DNA of 64,000 bases, from positions 47,891,682 through 47,955,681 of the forward strand of contig CM042087.1 in NCBI GenBank assembly GCA_023512835.1, written 5' to 3'. Under the pieces are notes generated by a model. That model saw only the letters and a list, made by a program, of their open reading frames with translations, ran no database searches and was not told the origin of the DNA. Within the stretch, counting starts at the first letter, position 1, and each line of letters opens with the position of its first letter. The position numbers were made by a program, and so were the translations under genes. This DNA is from Taxillus chinensis. Taxonomy: Eukaryota > Streptophyta > Magnoliopsida > Santalales > Loranthaceae. Shown one piece after another: positions 1-11,200 of this stretch.

Positions 1-860
1 CAATATCCTGGGGAAAAAAACAAGCAACAACTTAGTCCAATAAGCTATATTGATCGTGAACATTAGAGAAACAAATTCATACCAAACAAGCAAATATGTA
101 TCAGTTCATGTATTGCCTAGACCTTTCAATTCAGAATTGCATATGCTCTTTGTGTACAAAATATGATGGTATAGATCCGATTGTAGGAATGGTATCCACT
201 CACTAACCCAAAATCCATGGATTAAAATGAAATATATTACAATCCCACGAGCAGAACAAGGTCTTCAGTTCTGATGGAAAAAAATACCTATGTATCTGCT
301 ATCTTACCATATTCATATTTGGAACAAATATATTATTTGTATCCAAACAAATACAAATATATTCATTCGTATCTGTTACTATTTAGATACAGATATCGAA
401 ATGTCTATCTGTTTTATATTCAAAAATTAGTCTTTGTATTAACTAATATTTATACATATATATTAGTTTATTTCTTAGCACAAAGATAATTTAGATTAGA
501 TGGTTAAAGCGCATGGTTTTACTGTCTGTACTTGGTTCAGCTCCAATATGGACTCTTTTTCTTCATATTTTAATAGTTTTCACTTTGGAACAAAGTCCCA
601 CATCGTAAGAGTGAAAAAAGATCCAGATTTTTCTTACATATTGTAGGGTGAAAAAAGATCCAGAAAGAGGTGTTATCTATAATATATTATATTGTAAGTC
701 AAGCCTTAGCCCATTTCTGTGAAACTCAACCTATATATATAAATATATGTGCGTTATTATCAATGAGATTATGCTACTTTCTTACAACAATATCTGAGGA
801 AAACAGGCCCCTATGCATGTTCATCCTTCACATATCCAGTCACCTGCTCCTGCACAAATG
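1..860. other. AT-rich stretch without a recognised gene
   Basis: Short open frames here are composed of TAT/ATA-rich sequence and show no recognisable protein motif. Around 495-546 there is a weak tRNA-promoter-like pattern, discussed as a finding. The remaining 3' exons of the GWT1 gene (minus strand) were looked for here and not found. Confidence 0.5.
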
Positions 861-1043
861 ACACCCACACTGCCAACCCCTAATTGTTGTACTCAGCTTC
901 ACAAATGTGGCTAATGACACTCTAGCACCCAAATATTTTTTTAGGGGAGGGGAACTCAAAGGTTTCTAATCAAAAGGCCCATTATACACCCACACTGCCA
1001 ACACCTAAATGTTGTACTCAGCTTCACAAATGTGGCTGATGAC
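861..1043. repeat. Pair of ~58-bp direct repeats
   Basis: The segment 861-920 recurs at 986-1043 with only a few differences; both contain the word TTGTACTCAGCTTCACAAAT. The second copy runs straight into the GT/GA microsatellite. The origin is unknown; it could be a local duplication produced by slippage beside the microsatellite. Confidence 0.75.
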
Positions 1044-1049
1044 GCAGTT

Positions 1050-1050
1050 T

Positions 1051-1101
<51 letters not shown>
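1050..1101. repeat. Compound (GT)n(GA)n microsatellite
   Basis: An uninterrupted GT run switches to a GA run. Open frames through it are dinucleotide artefacts (VCVCV then RERER). Confidence 0.95.
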
Positions 1102-1104
<3 letters not shown>

Positions 1105-1129
1105 GAAAAAAAGAGAAAGCAGGTGGAAG

Positions 1130-1520
1130 ATGTGGGTCACGTGGCAGGTAACTATGGGCTAATACAATCCAAGGGGTTCAATTTCTTTTGGAGTGACAAT
1201 TTGTGCGGGGGCCAATCTCTTCAGACTTTTCTTTCCAACTGTGTAAGGGCTGGTTGTTATGAAAGAGGACCCAATATCTGATTTTCAAGATGGACAGGGC
1301 TGGAATGTCACTTTTGTTCGCAACATTAATGATTGGGAAGAGGGAGAATTTCTGGATTTTTTGAGGCAATTTATCAATAATCTACAGTGCATGGATGCCA
1401 AGATACCAGGCTTGAAAAGGCTGCCTGCATGATACTTTCTCTGTTCGGTGCCATATGGGACACCTAAGGTACCTCCTCAACTTGCTTTCTTAGCTTGAGA
1501 GGCAGAGTTGGGCATGACCC
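1130..1520 (+). mobile_element. LINE (non-LTR retrotransposon) relic, 5' part
   Basis: Frameshifted translation gives the C-terminal part of a plant L1-type ORF2 after the reverse transcriptase: FWSDNLCGG, then GQGWNVTFVRNINDWEEGEF, then a VPPQLAFLA-like patch before the zinc-knuckle. It is broken by stops and frameshifts. The reading continues after the inserted element at 1524-2374, which shows that the insertion came later. Confidence 0.75.
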
Positions 1521-1523
1521 TTA

Positions 1524-2374
1524 GAGCATCTCCAATCATTTTAGTTAAATTTAATAAGCTAAAATTAAATTTAGCTTGCTACAGGTTCTTTAGCTATGTG
1601 CATCTCCAGTGTGCATCATTTATTTTTGTTTGCCTTAATTTTATTTTTCAGATTTAACCATACAATTCAGTCGGCTTCTCCCCTTCACCATTACACTGGT
1701 AATATATACCATTATTCAAATATCATTACGCCGGTGATATTTACTAACCCAACTCACCCAAAATGAATATTTGATATTTGATATTTACCTTTAGGCGTTA
1801 CAATTTCTGGCAAGGCAGGGGACTCGTGTGCGCGATGCCAGAGGAAAAAAGGGATCGATCTGTATGGAACGTGATCGCACAGGCATTGCGGCTGCCGTGG
1901 CGCGACGGGGAACACAGTGGGGACGGGTGTGTGTGATGCCGGAGCAAAAAAAGATGGATCTGTATGGAACGTGATCGCACAGCAGGACGCCTAGGGAGGA
2001 TTCGATTCAGGCAGGACCAGGCTTTGCTGCTGCCGTGGCGCGACGGGAACGCAGGGGGGACGGGTGTGCGCGATGCCAGAGCAAAAACAAGGAACGATCT
2101 GTAAACGCAGGGGCCAGGGGGGATGGGGGCGTGCGACGGGGAGCGTGCAACATGGAAGTGGGAAATCCGGGGGGGATGGGATCACTGATGCAAGGAAGGA
2201 CGAGATTGAAATTTCTGCTTATTTGCTGACATGGCAGGATCAGCTAAAGCAAAAGCAAAAGTCATATTTAGCTTTTGTTTTTGCTTTTGCTAATGGTTTA
2301 CCTAAACCATTGGAGCCCAAATTTAGCTATATTTTACTATAGCTATTGTTATAGCTGATGCATTAGAAATACTC
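1524..2374. mobile_element. PIF/Harbinger-like non-autonomous DNA element
   Basis: The element is 851 bp. It is flanked by a 3-bp TTA on each side (1521-1523 and 2375-2377), the target duplication expected of PIF/Harbinger elements. Its ends form an imperfect inverted repeat (GAGCATCTCCAAT against GAGTATTTCTAAT, 10 of 13 equal). Removing it rejoins the surrounding LINE relic. Inside are about three GC-rich repeats of roughly 100 bp (near 1826, 1921 and 2055), each carrying GCGCGATGCCAGAG-like words, and a fold-back near the right end built from GCAAAAGCAAAAG and TTTTGCTTTTGC. No transposase frame was found. Superfamily assignment rests on TSD length and TIR only. Confidence 0.7.
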
Positions 2375-2377
2375 TTA

Positions 2378-2488
2378 CAATGGATTAACTCCAAAGGTGG
2401 GCAGTTCCATTGGCTAGTCGGTTTACTTTTTGCAAACTCACAAGGGGAGAAGGTGGACCATATTTTGTTGCATTGTCAGAATGTTGAA
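2378..2488 (+). mobile_element. LINE relic, 3' part (zinc-knuckle region)
   Basis: This continues the relic at 1130-1520. Two frames give TMD-LQRWAVPLASRFTFCK and then GEKVDHILLHCQNVE, the zf-RVT-like Cys/His patch of plant LINE ORF2. A frameshift separates them. Confidence 0.75.
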
Positions 2489-2690
2489 AAAAATACAGGC
2501 TGATGCACGACCTTGAGGCGGCCCCTTGCTGCTACAGAGGAAACCCATGCCAAAATCGGCACCCCAAAGGGTCACTTAGCTGACACCTACCTCGTACGGG
2601 TGAGGTGGGCTAAGGTGCCCCATTCTGCCGCCTCATCACGATATGAGGCAGTCGCCTTTGTCTCGAACCAAAAAAATATAAATATGTTTT
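2489..2690. repeat. GC-rich interspersed repeat (GAGGC-type)
   Basis: This GC-rich block, with GTGAGGTGGGCTAAGG-like words and paired GAGGC/GCCTC motifs, stands out from the AT-rich surroundings. Blocks of similar composition and wording occur at 47685-48013 and 59893-60060. The class is unknown. A poly-C tract follows at about 2710, and 2740-2990 holds nothing I recognise. Confidence 0.4.
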
Positions 2691-2999
2691 AAAAAATTAG
2701 TAGGGCTAAGACCCCCCCCCCCCCCCCCTCTCGCTCTCTCGTTGAAGTCTCCTCTCTCCGTCGTTGTCAACGATCATTATCAAAGCAACAACAACGTCCC
2801 TCCAATGGCGTCAGTATTGTCGTCTTCCATCTCTCCTTTCTCAATTCTCTCCTCCCTTGACGTCTGCAATGATGACCTTAGTGAGTTAATTTAAATTTTG
2901 ATCGTGATTTACATTTGTGGTGATTAATCAATTGATTAATTGAAATTATATTTGCGATTAATTTGTGGTGTTTGTTTTATTTTTGACAAAGAGGTGTGA

Positions 3000-4260
3000 T
3001 ATACTTTTGTGTAATGACAGGCAATCAAAGATAGAATCCCACATAGAAATATGAAAATTAAATGGAGATAGATTAGAAAGAACAAAAAGGTATAAGTATA
3101 TTTGATGTATCTTTTGTGAAAAAAAAAACTAGGATATTTAAATTAAAAGAATGGTAATCGGAGAGTGAATGTTGCTATGTATCTGAAAGTTGAACCAGAA
3201 GTCAAGAATGAAATGAAAAAAATATTTTAAGTAATTGCAAAAATAAAAGAAATTGAATCAACTATTTCGAGAGGAGATAGAACAAGAAAAACACAATACT
3301 AAATAGTAAATTTGCAATGGAATCAACAAGTAATAATATAACTCAAAGAGTGAAGAGAAAACTTATAAATGATTTTTTTGGGATAATGTTGAGGAAGTTA
3401 GCAACATAGGTGAAGTGAAAAAAAAAATACTGCAAAGGAATAAATAATGAAGTGTGTATGGAGATTGACCGATGTTTCTTTAACAATACCCTTTCTTTTA
3501 ATGTTGTTGATAATTCATCATTTATTAGCTTGTGTAGGATAATCCATCAGGATGGAATTGATTTGAAAGAATCCAGGGGCTATTAATTAAAGACAACTAT
3601 TTTAGAAAGGATGAAGAGAACACTAAAACTATTATGAATAATATGAAGAAGACATGGGAACAAATAAGAACCTCTATATTATCAAATGGATGGAAAAATA
3701 TGAGGTAAACAATTGATCAATATTCTTGTAAATAATCTATATTACACAGTTTTCTTATGTCCTATAGATGTCAATAATATAGTAAAAGATGAAATGCTCA
3801 TTTAAATTATTAGATGATGTTGTTGAAGAGATTGAAAAAAAATTCCTAGGTAACTTTTTTTTTTTTGATGACCGAGGAAAACCCCACACCAGCAACCAAC
3901 CGACTCCTAGATGAGACCAAACCTTGAGTGCATGAGCCCTTTACACGCCCTCCACGCACAGATAAAGAACCCCGGATTTTATGCGTATGGTGAGGTTCAA
4001 ACCAAAGACCTTAGGCTCCGCCGAATTTCTTAGCTTAAAATTAGGCCAGCCTCTACCAACTGCACTATCCCGTGAGGGCAGATAACTAATAGTGCCTCTA
4101 ACTACAAAAAAGCTAGGAAAATGTTAACGAAGAACAGGAAACAGTTATAGCAGACACCATGTGCACACACTATGTAGATTTGATTCTCGAAAAAATTAAA
4201 ATACTACCCCAATATAGAATGGCATTGAAAAAATGAATAGGCATACTTAATTCTTTTAGA
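3000..4260 (+). mobile_element. hAT-type (BED / DUF659) transposase relic
   Basis: The decayed coding sequence follows the order of plant hAT transposases: a NVAMYLKVEPEVKNEMKK-like stretch after the BED finger (about 3160-3230), the DUF659 motif LSFNVVDNSSF (about 3490-3530), LSNGWKN (about 3680), a DDVVEEIE-like helix (about 3810-3840), then SNYKKARKML and a CAxHxxDLILE-like stretch after 4090. Many stops and frameshifts are present, so it is dead. A SINE at 3858-4082 interrupts it. Confidence 0.65.
3858..4082 (-). mobile_element. tRNA-derived SINE
   Basis: Read on the minus strand, the unit begins with an RNA polymerase III A-box-like word (TAGTGCAGTTGG) and a B-box-like word (GGTTTGAACC) about 55 nt further on. 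It is roughly 225 bp long and ends in an A tail, seen as T's at 3857-3868 on the plus strand. Flanks AGGTAACT and AGATAACTA form a likely short, degenerate target-site duplication. It sits inside the hAT relic, whose reading resumes on the far side. Pol III SINEs are moved by LINE machinery. Confidence 0.75.
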
Positions 4261-5299
4261 TATTATTAATTTATTATATAATTTTATAATAACTATTTTC
4301 ATATACTAATTAAACTAATTCTCTATTAATAGGTGAACCAATTTATTTATATTTATAATCATAGATGATATTAGTATTGATGAGAAAATTCACTCAAAAG
4401 ACCTAGTTCGACCCGCTCCTACTAAATTTGTTTCCGTGTACTTAATATTGCAAAGTCCATTATAAATTGCGTAAATCTTTAAAGCAGATATTAACATCAC
4501 AATAGTGGAGAGAAAACACATAGGCAAATAAACCAGAAACAAAAGAAGTGAAAAAAATTATTGAGGGATGAAAATTTTTAGCTTAGATTTCTTATGCATT
4601 GAAGACAACTAGACCTCTTGTTAATGTGTTGAGATTGACAGATTCAAATAAGATCCCTAATATTAAATTTATTTATGAACTTAAATAAAATTAAATTAGA
4701 ATTTTAGTGATAGTGTGAAACATCATTATAGTATAGTTTTATTAATCAAAAACTAAGTTTGTATAAATTTTATTTCCCTTCATTTATTGTGTTTGATTTT
4801 TTTCTTTTTTATCGTTCATAGAGCTGTAGAGGTGACCGTCTCAATGTGTAGCATAGGATCCATACTGTCTATATTTCGTACTTTTGGACCTTGGATGAGG
4901 TATTATAGAGGCCAAACAGAACTGAAATTGTGTCTATGCATTGTTTGAGCTATCATAGGTCATGAAATTGTGGCTTGATCTAGAATGTGTTTACGAGGGA
5001 AAGCAAGATGGGTGACAAGGGCAGTTTCTCTAATCATTTTCTGGGTTTTAAGAAAAGAGTGCGGTATGCGATTTTTGAAGGGTTGAGGAGGTTTGGGCAT
5101 TATCATGTGACGTAATTGTTTGTCTAAGATTCCAAGGCCTGCGGACAGTTTGGATGTTCTTACTCTTTTATATACAGTGTAATTTGTAACCTTCTTGGTA
5201 ACCTATTTTAATAAAATGTTTTTTCCTATAAAAAAACTAGGGTTATATATATTTCATTAAAAACTAAGAACATGATAAAAGACTTACAAGGCATCCTAC
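4261..5299. other. AT-rich flank, GWT1 intron or intergenic
   Basis: If GWT1 continues beyond its ninth exon, this is intronic. Around 4900-5237 the plus strand resembles the 3' tail of a LINE (weak RNase H-end wording, then a poly-A-like end), but the match is too weak to call. No GWT1 exon was found. Confidence 0.35.
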
Positions 5300-8200
5300 C
5301 AAATATGCTGAAAATTCCTTCTTTGTTCTCACTGATAATGTCCATTTCCCTTTCACTGGAAAGCAGATATATGTTCAAACCATGCACCAAGCAATACTGG
5401 TATCCTGAAGAGTTTTCAAGTTAACAAATAAGAAAGTAGTTTGAATCAGGGGGGAAATCAGAAAAATTATATACAACTGATTTATACCTAACAGAATTAG
5501 TGAACCTAATAGTCCACAATATTGTGGAGGAACATTAATCAGGGCCGATAGGATCGACACCACTGCAAGTGTGAAAAAGAAATTCCAGTGCACTCCATAT
5601 TCGCCTACATGAACCTGCAAAAAACCGATTAGCCCCAGAACAAAAATCATAACACTGGGCTCTCCTAGACCCAGTATGTCACATCTACTATGACATCCAA
5701 ACTTTCGTGCCAGGTTTCCAATTTTAAAAAGTTTTGTCACTAATTTTTTAAACAAGACAAAGTTATACAGAAACACCCTAAAACATTTACTGGAAAATGA
5801 ATTGGCATGAACATCAGTTAAAACACATAATTAGTTGAACTTAAAAACTCATATCAATCTCATGGTCTACCACAAAACTCATTATTACCGACTCTTAAAT
5901 GACAGAATTTCATATAATAATAATAATAACAAAATAAAAATCAAAATTTCTAAAATCCACAAATTATATTTGAATCTCAGACTGCTGAACAAGTTCATTG
6001 CAAAATTGGTGACGAAAATAAGTTTGCCAGCCAATTCAGTTTTTGTGACAAAATGTCACATGCAACGTACAAAGACAATGAACTACAACTGAATTCTAAA
6101 TTATAAATTGTATCATACAATTTGGATTCTTCTTATAAATCCACAACGTATCTGAAGGAATTAAAGAGGTGCCTGCTGAAGGAATTTCATCAAAATTCAA
6201 ATAAAAAAGGGTGAATACTTTTAGTTATGACTAGGACAAAAATAGGGACAAATTAGAAAATATAACATACCTGATAGTTCACGCCTCTGGTAAAAACAAG
6301 TCGTCCAATCCCTAAAAGGAGTAAGGGACTACTAGAGTTAAGTGCAGATGTCCAACTCCTAAAGAAACATGTACAAGAAACAACAAATCAACTACATAAT
6401 CACTGAATTACAATGACAAAAGCAGTGCAAAATGTATGTTCAAAATCCTATCCACAACAGATTGTACTTCCAACAAAACCAAGAAGCATCGCTTGGAAAA
6501 CATGAAAAAGAACGACAAATCACCCACATAATCACTGAATTATAATAACAAAAGCAGTGCAACATTTATGTTCAATATCTTGTCCAGAAAATATTGCATT
6601 TCCAAAAGAATCAAAAAGTAAAGTTTCAAAGACACAGAATTTAATGTTTTGGCAAAAAAGGAATAAAAAGCAAAGAATAATCATAAAGCCAAAACACAAT
6701 CAAATTCACAACCATGAATAAGTCAGTTCAGTGTTCAAAAAAATAAACAAACAGATGATATTAGGAAAGCCAGCTAACATAATTAATGGGCTGTAGCACA
6801 TGTCTTGATGTAATAACATTATTATCATTTTAAAACAGCGTGACCAGGGAAGGAGGCAACATCTTCCCCCATCTCTTCTATTGTACTGCTGCACTCTCTC
6901 TCTCTCTCTCTTTTCTCTAATGCTTGATTCATGGTTCAGAGTCTGTTGATCCTCCTTGGGTTTGATCGGCCCTCCCTTCCCTCTTTCACACACACTACAC
7001 TTTTCTATTTTTTTCTCTTTTCTATAATGATTTTCTAGGTATATATGGCTGTTAGGCCAATTCTGAGTCATTGAAAAAAAAAATAAAGCTATCTTCCCAT
7101 CACTTTCTGACACAGTGGTGTAGTTTGGTTCTTTGTTCCCAATCCAAAGGTGCCAACAGTTTTGTTGTTAGAAATCCAAAGAATGTTTTTATCATGAGCT
7201 GCTTCAATTTTTTTATTTTCCTAAAATTATAGCAAGTATCACATCGAAAGACAACTTTAATTCGTCAAACCTACCACTATATTAAGGAAGCAAGGCAAGG
7301 TTATGCTTCTATCCTCATGCCTTTCATTGAGCCAATGACTTTTCCAATTTCAACACTCTTGATGGATAAGAGGAAGGCCCAAAGTTTGCATAATAAGTTA
7401 AAATTTTGATATTTAGATTCAAATTTTATCAGGATACCCGCCAAAATTATCTTACTAATGCAAGTACAGATGTGTTGTTTGAATATCCACCAAATATCGA
7501 ATGTGAATATAAAGTGTCTGCTTTGTTCATGATACTCATCTTCAAGTCTCCAAGCATTATTCAAAGTCTGGTTGGTGTATTTTCCAAAGGATGACGGGAA
7601 TGTGAGATGTTAAAAGTAATACCGACATTTCTCCTAACCTAGGGAGATATGTTGTCTCCACAAATGTAACCTTCCATGAGTCTCAATCCTTTATTGCTAG
7701 TGTGCAGACTAAATCTCTTGAGACACCTTCCTCCATAGAGGATTTTCTTGTTCCACAACTGCATTTTGATGCTTCTTGTTCTGTTCCAAAGCCCACCTTT
7801 TCTCCCAGCTCCTACTAGTTGATGTGTGATATGGCCGAGTGTATCATCGACAAGAGTGTGTCATTGAAAGACAGCTCCTCCAGATCCTCCACCCAGCCAT
7901 ATATCCCTGCAGTTTGAGCAGCGGCAGCAAGGCATGATGACTTCGCCTATCCATGCCACGACAGCCCCACACCGACCCTTTTGAGTCCAGGGCCACCGCC
8001 TCACAACTTTGTGATGCTGCTGCATGCCAACAAAGCCTCAAGCCATCCAGCACAACCAGCTGGCGCTGCTGTGCTACCACGTCCCTTCTGCAGTGCCATC
8101 GTCTGGTAGGGGTGTAAAACGGGCCAGCCTGACCCGGCCCAACCTGTGTTTTAAACGGATTGGCCAAAGTTCGGCCTAGCACAGCCTACAGCGATCCGTG

Positions 8201-11200
8201 GGAGCCCGCAGACTGGCCCGTATTTATTTATTATTATTTTTATTTTAAAAAAATTTAAAATTAATTAATATAATTTTATCAAACAAATATTATTTCAATT
8301 TTGTTTTATAATTGTTCGTATATAAATTATATAATATAATATATATATATATTAAATTTTAAGGTATTTAAGAATAAAAAATATAAATAAAAAATAAAAA
8401 AGCTCACAGCCCGCACGGGCCAGGCCTAAACGGGCCAATCCGTTTAGGCCCGCATTTTAAACGGACCGATCTTTGATCAGCCCGGCCCGCTCCAAGGACC
8501 ATAGAAAAAAAACAGACCTATCGTTTGGTCCCGTTTTTTCAGACTCTAGGCATAGATGGTCCCTATGGTCCCTCAACCATCATGGAACATCTCCCATCTT
8601 TTATAAATTGATCAAATGCCTCCAAGGGCCATAGAAAAAAAATTTTGAAATAATTTGTTTGCATGCAGCATGCACCTTAAATAAGAGCATGAGGATAAAA
8701 GTGAATTAAATATCATCTCCCACTAAAACTTTCAAATCCACAAAAAATTGGACCAACATTATGTGGTTATATAACTCTGGAGTCTAATCGGTCAATCCAT
8801 AAAATAGGGTATACATTGGAATGCAAGGGCTAAATTGGACTGTCCCAAATTTAGGAACCAATAGTAAGTCCCAGAAAATATCAGTCCCCAAAGGTTGCCA
8901 CATGTAATACAACATGAAACTTGTGATTTTTTTTATTCCCCACCCCTACCCTGTTGGCAATCAAGACTACTATGTGGTCATTGTATCCAACCACCCGAAC
9001 TTCGTGAATTCATTAATATAAATTTAGACAATTAATCCAATTAGTTTTGGAGGGTATCAACTGAAAAAAAAAAAAAAAAAAAAGTTTCCCACACATCTAG
9101 AGGACAAAATGTGAAAAAATACTGATCAAATATAGACTAAACCATCTTTAAAATAGATGTTAATGGATATGCACGGATAAATCCCATCTTTAGATCATTT
9201 TAGAGCTGTAAAATTTTCAGTTTCAGCATCAAGAGTTTACATCAGATGAGCTGTTGGAAAATCATTGTGCCCACTTGATAAGAACTTTTATTTGGATTTC
9301 GTAAACATGTTGTGCTTTTATATTTTATATACCTTTTTCATCCCTTCTCTCTAGATAAACAATACAATTTTTTGTGATGATAATTAAAAGAGAAAAAATA
9401 GGATTAACAAGCAAGATTTTGTGTTAATTTTGCAGAATGAAGTATATGTGTACCCAATGGAAGTTGCAGATGACTTGCCTCAATTTAACATTTCGTGCTT
9501 GCCGGGAAACCATAGCTTTTGCTAGAACAAATGAGCCTACCCCAAGATCCATCTGGATTAGGCAAGTTAAATTAAAAGTTTGTTAGTTCAAGAGAAAAAA
9601 AAATACGAATACATTAGATTCACAATGTGCGAAAACGTTTTAATATATTGAGGTATATAGATTTACTATGAGCAATAGAACAGCAAGATACATAATTCAC
9701 AGGCACTGTAAGTCAGCAAAATATTTTTTTCTTCTCAAGTAGTCTTGCAATATTTTATACAAATATCAAGAGGCTAGAGTAGATCCTGCTAAAACAAACT
9801 CTACAACTTTCAAAGCATGTCCTTTGTTAAATATGCACCGAAAACATGGGAAGCAATTTTTTGATTCCAATGTGGAAAAATTAGTGAACAAAACCATTGG
9901 CGACAATGATCAAATTGACACAAATCAAAGGATCCTACCACACTAGTTCCATATGTCTCCGTCTTAGCATATCTTCTAGGAAATATTTTGAAGTCAACAG
10001 CCAAGATACACAAGCATGTTAAAATCATCTGCAAGAACCAAAGAGATAAGATGGGGAAAATACAATAACAGCAAGTTTGGTATAAAGGAATGAGTGGGAA
10101 TGGAATCAAGTAATCCTAAATTCATTCCCAATCCCATATTTGGTGCCAAAAATAAATATTCCTTACCACATTCCCACCAAAAACCCAATACCAGGGAGTG
10201 ATTTCAAGCAGCAATTGTCTTTTTCTAGTGCTGATGACCATTGGTGTGGGTTGACTGATATATTGGGGCCCAACTCAGGGAGAGAGATGACAGATGGTTT
10301 ACTTGATCTGATTCTCTTGCCCCATCAAACACCACCACAGGAAAACATCCTCCGTATTTTGGTCATTTCATCCATCATTATTTTATTCCTATTACTATTA
10401 TTTTGACATAACAAAGTATAGGTATAATTAAATCCCAATCCCATGCTGATTCCATTCCTTATCCTAATTTCATTCCATTTCAATAAAATTCCATACCTTA
10501 TACCAAATATGCATTAGGGATTAAGGAAAAGTAGGGGATCCATTTGAACACACACAAACAGAGAAGGGGGGGGGGGGTGTTGTAAAAACAGAACTTTAAA
10601 AAGTTATTGATTTGGTTTACCATAGTAACCCTATATGATGACATATGTGTCCTTGGGGACATAGACCCTCCATAAATACTAGAACCATTGCTGCAAGGAT
10701 TACAGACCTCAGAGTCATTACATTACATTCAATGTTCATAGCTCACAGTCAAGCAAGCAATGTTGTGTACTCTAGATCATAAATACGAATAGATCCAGGC
10801 AAAGGATTAAATACATCATTTATTTAAAAAATATTGAAAAATAACCTTCTAATTGCAATAACAAAAAGTAGCAATGTCAACAAAATTGCCAATGTGTATA
10901 TCCATTCCGACAGAACCTGCACCATAAAGCTAATGAATTGTAAGTTATTGACGATACTAACTTATATACTACAGATAACAAAAGGTTAATATTAAGATAA
11001 TTTTCCTCAATCGCCTCAACCAAATCAGGGGTCTCCCTCAATTAAATCAATCCCTTAATCGCCTCGTCTGAGCTAGTCTTCATTTGTGTATGCAGAGATA
11101 GATAGTAAAAGTCATTGAATGAGACCCATCATTATGAAGCACAAATACTCCAGGGAGGGGCTTTCCCCATGTAACTATATCCCATGAGTACTGAAACTCC

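Noticed and set aside
7844..8182. 112-residue minus-strand ORF in GWT1 intron 6
   Set aside because: It runs into the GC-rich end of a MITE, and no conserved motif is present.
9800..10190. Alternate-frame minus ORFs around GWT1 exon 5
   Set aside because: Only the segment 9939-10028 fits the family and splice phases; the rest is intron and MITE sequence.
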